Part shown: positions 7,485 to 12,563 of the stretch, piece by piece
How the letters are laid out: every line of letters starts with the position of its first letter
Position numbering within the stretch: position 1 is the first letter of the stretch
NCBI GenBank assembly: GCA_021800315.1
Contig: JAJYZD010000014.1
Span: forward strand, 1-25,937
Direction: 5' to 3'
Source of the DNA: Bacillota bacterium
Lineage (GTDB): Bacteria; Bacillota; Desulfotomaculia; Desulfotomaculales; JAJYZD01
DNA: 25,937 bases
Program-made: the position numbers and the translations under genes
Notes under the pieces: model-generated
Databases searched by the model: none
Told to the model about the DNA's origin: nothing
The model's input: only the letters and a program-made list of their open reading frames with translations

Positions 7485-8189
7485 GTGGCCGGGCCGATAT
7501 TCGATGATCACGCCGCCGGCTACGACGCCTGGTATGCCACGCCCATGGGCGGCCTGGTGGACCGGCTGGAGAAGGAGGCGGTCTTCCGCCTCCTGGAGCC
7601 CAGGCGCGGCCAGACCATCCTCGATGTGGGCTGCGGCACGGGGAACTACGCCCTGGAACTGGCGGCCCGGGGCCTGGCGGTGACCGGAGTGGACGTTTCC
7701 CCGGCTATGCTGGAGTTGGCGCGGGAAAAGGCCCGGGCCCGGAGCGTGGCCGTCTCCTTTCATGCGGCCAACGCCCTGAAACTGCCCTTCGCCGACCATT
7801 CCTTCGAAGCGGTGCTGTCGGTGACGGCCCTGGAGTTCGTGGCCGAGCCCGCGGCGGCCCTCATTGAGGCCTACCGGGTTCTTAAACCGGGCGGGCGGCT
7901 GGTGGTGGGCGTGATCGGGCGGGAGAGCGCCTGGGGCTGCTATTACGCCGAGAGGGCCCGCACCCGGCCGGACAGCGTTTTTCGGCAGGCCCACCTGTAC
8001 ACGGCGCTGGAACTCGGGCAGGTGATGCCGGGCCGGGATGTCGTGGTCCGGGCGGCCCTCTTCGTGCCGCCGGATTTTGATTTCAGCCGGCGGGCGGAAG
8101 CCCTGGAGTTGGAAAGGGATGCCCTTTCCGCCGGGCGTGGGGACGGAGGGTTTCTCTGCGCTCTGGCGGTAAAAGGTGCGGCGGTCTGA
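7485..8189 (+). CDS. Class I SAM-dependent methyltransferase
   Basis: A 234-residue methyltransferase of the UbiE/Methyltransf_11 type. Motif I is ILDVGCGTGNYALEL (about residues 45-59). GVDVSPAMLELAREK gives the acidic residue that binds the ribose of SAM. ALKLPFADHSFEAVLSVTALEFV is motif II, and VLKPGGRLVVGV is motif III. The substrate cannot be predicted. The GTG start at 7485 is 2 bp after the YbjQ stop and uses an AGGAGGG site that lies inside the end of that gene, so translation is coupled. It is the last intact gene of the operon. Confidence 0.92.
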   Translation: MAGPIFDDHAAGYDAWYATPMGGLVDRLEKEAVFRLLEPRRGQTILDVGCGTGNYALELAARGLAVTGVDVSPAMLELAREKARARSVAVSFHAANALKLPFADHSFEAVLSVTALEFVAEPAAALIEAYRVLKPGGRLVVGVIGRESAWGCYYAERARTRPDSVFRQAHLYTALELGQVMPGRDVVVRAALFVPPDFDFSRRAEALELERDALSAGRGDGGFLCALAVKGAAV

Positions 8190-8226
8190 GCCGCTGCATC
8201 GACGCGGTGCGTTGGGAGGTATTTCC

Positions 8227-8352
8227 GTGCCGGAAGCGGCGGCTTTCGTCGCGGGTTCCCTGGTATTATTACCCAAGCTTGGCGACATATTTTTCCATCC
8301 ACAGTCGTGCCAAGCATTCGGGGGGACAAAGCAGCTTAAGTGTAGTCCCTAG
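8227..8352 (+). CDS. Truncated small ORF, possible gene start
   Basis: A GTG at 8227 has GGGAGG 7 bp upstream, as good as any in the window. The first 20 codons are GC-rich like real genes here (MPEAAAFVAGSLVLLPKLGD). Codon use then turns AT-rich and the frame ends at 8350-8352, right where the first GTAGTCCCTA repeat lies. I read it as the beginning of the next operon gene cut off by the repeat-bearing segment. It could also be a chance 41-residue ORF. No family recognised. Confidence 0.35.
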   Translation: MPEAAAFVAGSLVLLPKLGDIFFHPQSCQAFGGTKQLKCSP

Positions 8353-8379
8353 CAATCGCCAGAAAACGCGACACAAAGC

Positions 8380-8407
8380 TTGACTTTCATTGAGGTTATG
8401 CTATAAT
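8380..8407 (+). promoter_or_regulatory. Strong sigma-A promoter in non-coding region
   Basis: TTGACT at 8380-8385, 16-bp spacer, TATAAT at 8402-8407. The expected start near 8413 falls on the middle GTAGTCCCTA repeat. No well-supported ORF follows for over 500 bp on this strand, so the product is probably a non-coding RNA. Confidence 0.75.
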
Positions 8408-8411
8408 GATG

Positions 8412-8691
8412 GTAGTCCCTACACAACGTGTGTGACTACATCTTTCAAGGAAAGGAAAGGCCGTCGCTCATAGCAATATCTACCATACATACCCAATAAT
8501 GGGATAGGACTGGATACTCGCAGGCAGGTTAGAGCATGGCGTCCTTGTCGTGCTTGGGACTTTTCCTGATAACCGTCTAGATATTACCACCATGGAAAGA
8601 GAGTCTTGACCGTCTGAACGCCACAAGTGCTCTTGAACCACAACTGGTCAAACGATTACTTAAGAAGGCGAAAAGCTGGGTGTAGTCCCTA
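8412..8691 (+). ncRNA. Candidate structured non-coding RNA, unknown class
   Basis: Follows the promoter at 8380-8407 directly. The 5' end would fold as a hairpin (GTAGTC 8412-8417 with GACTAC 8434-8439, inner ACAC/GTGT pairing). Further pairings are CCCA/TGGG around AATA near 8500, AATATCTA (8475-8482) with TAGATATT (8578-8585), and TTGACC with GGTCAA near 8605-8650. No ORF with a ribosome binding site is seen inside. The 3' boundary is a guess placed at the third repeat; no clear terminator is seen there, and a GGGCTTAAGCCC palindrome lies at about 8709-8720. It does not match any RNA class I can recall. Confidence 0.45.
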
Positions 8692-8764
8692 ATGGGTTGT
8701 CCGTAGAGGGCTTAAGCCCTTGCGACGGCTGGTACTGGTAATTTCTTACGCCAAACTTGGGTTA

Positions 8765-8890
8765 TTACAGGTACAGGCCAGCGTGCTCGTAGCCGACCCG
8801 GCCGTTTTCCTCGTCGGCGGTGTCCGCCGCTGCGTCGGTATGGCTTATCGTACGGCTCAGGACGGTTTTTGACCGCTGAGCCGGCGCCAC
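8765..8890 (-). CDS. Microprotein, 41 residues, unknown
   Basis: A GTG start at 8890 has GGGGAGG 7 bp upstream, an ideal site, and the codons are GC-rich at the third position as in real genes of this window. The peptide has a basic N-terminal third (MAPAQRSKTVLSRT) and an acidic, small-residue middle (DAAADTADEENG), ending in aromatic residues (GYEHAGLYL). No signal, membrane segment or cysteine. It is divergent from the 46-residue gene starting at 8938, with 47 bp between start codons that must hold any promoters. No family recognised. Confidence 0.55.
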   Translation of the reverse strand: MAPAQRSKTVLSRTISHTDAAADTADEENGRVGYEHAGLYL

Positions 8891-8937
8891 ATATTTTCCT
8901 CCCCGCCGGAAAAGCTACGGCCAAAGGAGGTACGCGA

Positions 8938-9078
8938 ATGAATGTAGATGCCAAGGGGATGGAAGCGGCCAATTTGAGTCCCGCCCAGGTTAACGAATTA
9001 AAGGAAGCCGAAAAGAAACTCAACGGCGGGAAGGCTACCCCGGAAATCTACCTTTTGGCCGTCCAACGGGGTTCCTAG
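8938..9078 (+). CDS. Small hypothetical protein, 46 residues
   Basis: The ATG at 8938 has AAAGGAGG 7 bp upstream. The product is hydrophilic and helical, with LSPAQVNELKEAEKKLNGGK forming a likely amphipathic helix at residues 13-32 and a hydrophobic patch IYLLAVQ near the end. The phrase resembles DNA-binding or spore-associated small proteins only loosely, so no function is offered. Transcripts would run into the strong terminator at 9251-9288. Divergent from the 41-residue ORF. Confidence 0.7.
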   Translation: MNVDAKGMEAANLSPAQVNELKEAEKKLNGGKATPEIYLLAVQRGS

Positions 9079-9225
9079 ACCAACAGGGTGTGCGAAGAGC
9101 CCGGAGGGAAATCCCCCCTGGCTCTGTAACAGTCGAGGAATGGCATCGGTCCGTGTTTCGCCAAATTGCCCGGCTCCCATTTTGGCGCCGCAAAACCCGG
9201 GCAGCGCCCAAAACGTCTGCCGCCG

Positions 9226-9352
9226 CTGATCTCACCGGGTACGGTGCTCCTGCCCACCGCCGTCTCCGCGGCGGTGGGCATTTTTTTTCGGCATCTATCC
9301 GGCCAACCGCGCCGCCCGGGAGAGTCCCACCGACGCCCTGTGGCGCGAGTGA
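9226..9352 (+). pseudogene. 3' remnant of a MacB/FtsX-type ABC permease
   Basis: The 3' end of a permease of the MacB/FtsX family survives without its 5' part. Frame 1 reads LISPGTVLLPTAVSAAVG then IFF up to the run of eight T (9281-9288). After a one-base shift there the frame continues GIYPANRAARESPTDALWRE and stops at 9350-9352. GxYPAxxAAxxxPxxALRxE is the family's C-terminal signature. Seven T instead of eight would keep one frame. Nothing upstream of about 9220 looks like the rest of the permease, so this is a deletion remnant as well as a frameshift. It lies 112 bp before an unrelated ABC ATPase gene. Confidence 0.7.
9251..9288 (+). terminator. Intrinsic terminator formed by permease remnant
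   Basis: A perfect 12-bp stem, TGCCCACCGCCG (9251-9262) with CGGCGGTGGGCA (9269-9280), closes a 6-nt loop and is followed directly by eight T. This is the strongest terminator in the window. It lies wholly inside the dead permease tail and downstream of the small gene at 8938-9078, which it would terminate. Confidence 0.88.
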
Positions 9353-9464
9353 AGCGTTCGTTTGTTCACCGCCGGGCCCGGGCTGCCTGGCTAGCCAGGT
9401 GGTTTCCCCGTGCTCCCCGAGTTGTGGTATATTAAACGCAGTGACATTGGCGGGGGGTACTCTA

Positions 9465-10385
9465 TTGTCTGCAGTGGTAGTTGCCAGCGGCCTGGGCAAG
9501 GAATTCGGGCGGGTGAGGGCGGTCGCCGGCATTGATTTCGAGGTGCGGGCGGGGGAGTGTTTCGGGTTCCTGGGACCCAACGGGGCGGGCAAGAGCACCA
9601 CGGTGCGGATGATCCACTGTTTCCTGCCGCCCACGGCCGGGCGGCTTACGGTCCTGGGCCTGGAGGTACCCGGGCAGTGCCGGCGGATCAAGCGGCAACT
9701 GGGCGTGGTGCCGCAGGAAAACAACATCGACCCCGAGTTGAAGGTCCTGGAGAACCTGCTGGTATATGCCCGGTTCTTCGATATCAGCGGAACGGACGCG
9801 CTGCAACGAGCGCAGGAACTGCTGGCTTTCTTCGGCTTGGAAGGCAAGGGGAACGAACGGCCGGACAACCTCTCCGGGGGCATGAAGCGCCGGCTTACCA
9901 TCGCGCGGGCCCTGATCAACAAACCGCGGCTCCTCCTTCTGGACGAACCGACCACGGGCCTGGACCCCCAGGCCCGCTACCAGGTCTGGCAGCGGCTTTT
10001 CCGGCTCAAGGAGGAAGGGGTGACCCTGATCCTGACCACCCACTACATGGAAGAGGCGGCCCAACTGTGCGACCGGCTGGTGATCATGGACAGCGGGTCC
10101 ATCCTGGCCGGCGGGGAACCGGACAGGCTGGTGGCCGAACACACCGGCCGGGAGGTGGTGGCCGTCGGCGAAGGCGCCGCGCGTGCCCTGGAGGTGGAAG
10201 ACCGCGCCGGCAGCCTTTACCGGGACAAGCTGGTCCTGGGCCAGGATCTCTTTCTTTACTGCGACAGCGGGCGGGAACTGCTGGCGGCGCTGGGCGACCT
10301 CGGTTTCTCCCGCCTGCTGCTCAGGCCGGCCACCCTGGAGGACGTTTACCTGAGACTGACCGGAGGAAAGGAATTCGGGGAATGA
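9465..10385 (+). CDS. ABC-2 exporter ATP-binding protein, NodI-like
   Basis: A 306-residue ATPase of a drug/lipid/polysaccharide exporter, closest in layout to NodI and DrrA. It has Walker A GPNGAGKST (37-45), Q-loop VVPQENNID, signature NLSGGMKRR (135-143), Walker B LLLLDEPTTGLDP (156-168) and H-loop TTHYMEEA. The C-terminal 80 residues form the usual accessory domain of this group (DRLVAEHTG onward). The frame is open far upstream (to 9090), but conservation begins at SAVVVASGLGKEFG. I choose TTG at 9465, with GGGGGG 7 bp upstream. It shares a 4-bp ATGA overlap with the permease gene. Substrate unknown. Confidence 0.93.
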   Translation: MSAVVVASGLGKEFGRVRAVAGIDFEVRAGECFGFLGPNGAGKSTTVRMIHCFLPPTAGRLTVLGLEVPGQCRRIKRQLGVVPQENNIDPELKVLENLLVYARFFDISGTDALQRAQELLAFFGLEGKGNERPDNLSGGMKRRLTIARALINKPRLLLLDEPTTGLDPQARYQVWQRLFRLKEEGVTLILTTHYMEEAAQLCDRLVIMDSGSILAGGEPDRLVAEHTGREVVAVGEGAARALEVEDRAGSLYRDKLVLGQDLFLYCDSGRELLAALGDLGFSRLLLRPATLEDVYLRLTGGKEFGE

Positions 10386-11149
10386 GACTGCCGGATCTCT
10401 CCTACCTGACCTGGCGGGTTCTGGAGCGCCACCTGGCCGTCTTCCGGCGTACCTGGGTGGTCAATCTTTCTTTCAACTTCGCCGAGCCCATCCTCTACCT
10501 GGCGGCTCTGGGCCTGGGTCTGGGCGCCTACGTGCGGCCCATCGCCGGCATGAGCTACCTGCAGTACCTCGGTCCCGGCCTCATCGCTTCCTCGTCGATG
10601 TTGTCCACGGCTTACGAGTGTACTTACGGCGCCTTCGTCCGCCTGGAATTCCAGAAGGTCTACCATGCCATCCTGGCTACCCCGGTTAGCGTGGAGGACC
10701 TGGTGATGGGCGATATCCTCTTTGGGGCTTTCAAGGGACTCCTATACGGTACGGTCATCCTGGTGGTGCTGCTGGCACTGGGACTGGTGACCTCGCCCTG
10801 GGCCCTGCTGGTGCCCCCGGTGCTGGCCGTTACCGGCGTGCTCTTCGCCTCGGTGTCCCTGATCTGGACCGGGCTCTTCCCCCATATCGAGAGCTTCAAC
10901 TACTTCTTTTCCCTGGTCATGACCCCGCTCTTCCTGTTCTCCGGGGTGTTCTTTCCCCTGAACGGACTACCGCCTTTCATGCGCGAACTGGCCTGGTTCA
11001 GTCCGCTGACCCACGTGGTCAACCTGACCAGGGGGCTGGTGTTGGGACGCCTGGCCGGCCTTCCGGGGGATTTCCTCTGGGTGTTCGTCCTGACCGCAGC
11101 CCTGCTGCCACTACCTCTGCGGCTTATGCGCCGCCTGGTGCTGAAATAG
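10382..11149 (+). CDS. ABC-2 exporter permease, NodJ-like
   Basis: A 255-residue membrane protein with about six transmembrane segments of the ABC2_membrane family. The first helix is around NFAEPILYLAALGLGLGAYV. Typical motifs are YLGPGLIASSSMLSTAYECTYG, the cytoplasmic helix RLEFQKVYHAILATPVSVEDLVMGD split over two stretches, and the re-entrant end MTPLFLFSGVFFPLNGLP then FSPLTHVVNLTRG. These match NodJ-type permeases. The ATG at 10382 overlaps the ATPase stop (ATGA), showing translational coupling; the two products form one exporter. The region after its stop is the structured non-coding stretch at 11162. Confidence 0.92.
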   Translation: MRLPDLSYLTWRVLERHLAVFRRTWVVNLSFNFAEPILYLAALGLGLGAYVRPIAGMSYLQYLGPGLIASSSMLSTAYECTYGAFVRLEFQKVYHAILATPVSVEDLVMGDILFGAFKGLLYGTVILVVLLALGLVTSPWALLVPPVLAVTGVLFASVSLIWTGLFPHIESFNYFFSLVMTPLFLFSGVFFPLNGLPPFMRELAWFSPLTHVVNLTRGLVLGRLAGLPGDFLWVFVLTAALLPLPLRLMRRLVLK

Positions 11150-11161
11150 GCGCCGCCCAAG

Positions 11162-11760
11162 GGGTATATATGGTTGCCAATATTGGCCTGGGGCCATGTG
11201 GGAAGGTTCGGATTATATACCCACAGGGTCAGAACCGGAATCGGGGTGCAGCCTGTAAGCTGCAATATCTAGCCGGGGAAGATCCGGCCGTGGTAACTTT
11301 CCATCCGGCCACGTAGCCAATCGCGCAGATGGAGCAAGGTGAGGCCAGACGGGGTGGCTAGTCTAGGAAGTGCTGGGGCCGCAACATTAAGTGAACTCTG
11401 CCGCGCCGAAATGGTTCCCCGCTTAAATCTGGCTAGCGGGACAGTGGAGGAGTCGAGCCTGGCTCGATTAGGCTAAGACTGGTAGTCCAGGGAAGAGATG
11501 GAAGTATGCACTCGGACGGCCTCCCGGCGTATGGGAGACGGCACCTACACCAAGATATTGCAGTGAAAGCAGGGAAGGGCCCGGACCCCGCCTGGAGGGT
11601 CCCCGAAGGGCAGGGCTGCCTGTATAAGCGCAGGAGCGTGAAGTCAGGTAATGGGTACGCCCTCTGCCTCCGTCGACTTTCTTTCCATTTTGCGGAAATC
11701 TTCAGACTTAAGGGACTAACAGGCGGTATTAAGTTCCTCTTCTACTGACTAAGCGGGGTG
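11162..11760 (+). ncRNA. Candidate long structured RNA, unknown class
   Basis: About 600 bp after the exporter operon without a supported gene, rich in pairings. GGGTATATA (11162-11170) pairs with TATATACCC (11214-11222), enclosing the 12-bp palindrome GCCAATATTGGC (11176-11187). Further stems are TGCAGC/GCTGCA near 11250, TCGAGC/GCTCGA near 11455, CTCCC/GGGAG near 11522-11537 and GGACCC/GGGTCC near 11583-11602. Purine-rich unpaired stretches between stems resemble large ribozyme-like RNAs. An 80-codon frame at 11506-11748 lacks a ribosome binding site and conservation cues. Strand and ends are guesses. I could not match it to RNase P, tmRNA, SRP, OLE or a group II intron domain V. Confidence 0.4.
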
Positions 11761-11806
11761 GCAGCGTCCCGGGATTCAGTTGTTGCGCTACAGGCTTCCG
11801 CCTGGC

Positions 11807-11846
11807 CCGGACCCGGGGCGGACCGGGAGATCCGCCCCGGGTCCGG
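11807..11846. repeat. Perfect 16-bp GC-rich inverted repeat
   Basis: CCGGACCCGGGGCGGA (11807-11822) and its exact complement (11831-11846) with an 8-bp loop. There is no T run on either side, so it is not a standard intrinsic terminator. It lies between the candidate RNA on the plus strand and the 3' end of the hemerythrin gene (11898) on the minus strand and may act as a barrier or RNA-stabilising 3' structure for both. Confidence 0.75.
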
Positions 11847-11897
11847 AAGGGGGTGGCGAGAAAGGGTGGACCGCCGGATCGACGCGGGACGACGCGC

Positions 11898-12302
11898 TCA
11901 AAACCTGCCGGCCAGGAAGGCTCCCAGGGTTTTATCCATCTTGCCGATGTGCCGGATCAGCCAGTCGACTACCAGGCGGTTGACGGTCACCGTTAGATTC
12001 AGGTTTGGGCCCTGTCTGGCGAGATCATTGCTGAAGGCGGCGATACTGGCGGTGAATTCGGCGTGCAAGGCCTTGTGAGCCGCGGCGTCCGGGTAGGCGA
12101 AGCGCTCCATGTACGCTTCCTCGGCGCCGAAGTGGGTGACTACGTAGTCGGTGAGGAATGCCAGCAGGCCCGGGATTCCCTCTTTGCCCTTGCCTCCGGA
12201 ACAAGCCTCCAGGAGGGCGTTCACCCTCTTGAACAGTTCCTTGTGCTGGTCGTCTATGTCCCTGATGCCGGTCGCCAGACTTTCCTGCCACGCAATAGCC
12301 AT
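11898..12302 (-). CDS. Bacteriohemerythrin
   Basis: A 134-residue single-domain hemerythrin with the complete diiron ligand set: His20 in DIDDQH, His57 and Glu61 in HFGAEE, His76 and His80 in HKALH, and His118 and Asp123 in HIGKMD. Such proteins bind O2 reversibly and in anaerobes serve oxygen storage, delivery or sensing. I choose the ATG at 12302, with GGAG about 10 bp upstream; a TTG at 12311 is too close to that site. Upstream there is also a well-placed ATG at 12384 (site ACAGGAG) that reads out of frame across the gene, which may be an upstream ORF or a sign of an old frameshift. Confidence 0.94.
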   Translation of the reverse strand: MAIAWQESLATGIRDIDDQHKELFKRVNALLEACSGGKGKEGIPGLLAFLTDYVVTHFGAEEAYMERFAYPDAAAHKALHAEFTASIAAFSNDLARQGPNLNLTVTVNRLVVDWLIRHIGKMDKTLGAFLAGRF

Positions 12303-12563
12303 ATATTCCAATCTCCTGTCTATGATTCTCTGACCACTTATTTTGTCGGCCGGGGCCTGGCGCCGCTTTAGGGTCGGCGGTCATATTAAACTCCTGTAAG
12401 GTTTCCTGCCGGAGGCCCATGCCTGTTTTCAGACCCGTCCAAAGCCCCCTCCCCGCCGGGAAGCCTTCCGGCTGTAAAGGTGGCACACGTCCGCGCCTTT
12501 ATGTTAAGATAAGAGTTAAGACAGGTACGCTATATTAGAGAACTGGGCCGGGGAGGGGTAGTG

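Larger units (their letters stand above)
8342..8691. repeat. Three direct copies of GTAGTCCCTA
   Basis: Copies at 8342-8351, 8412-8421 and 8682-8691. The first and third extend to 12 identical bases (GTGTAGTCCCTA) exactly 340 bp apart and bracket an AT-richer segment, as a target-site duplication would. The middle copy sits at the expected transcription start of the promoter below and forms a hairpin arm. A related inverted copy, AGGGACTA, is at 11711-11718. Confidence 0.65.

Noticed and set aside
8342..8691. CRISPR array
   Set aside because: Only three 10-12 bp repeats with spacings of 70 and 270 bp; not a regular array and no cas genes.
8342..11718. A 3.4-kb mobile element bounded by inverted TAGTCCCT / AGGGACTA
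   Set aside because: Only eight bases match, no transposase lies between, and the enclosed exporter genes look native.
11162..11760. Group II intron, RNase P RNA, tmRNA or OLE RNA
   Set aside because: No domain V or GTGCG start of a group II intron, no reverse transcriptase, no RNase P core motifs, no tmRNA tag frame or tRNA-like end, and no OapA-like gene next to it. Left as an unknown RNA.
11745..11775. T-box-like sequence GGGGTGGCAGCG
   Set aside because: Resembles the T-box GGGTGGNACCGCG core only partly, and no gene lies downstream on that strand to be regulated.
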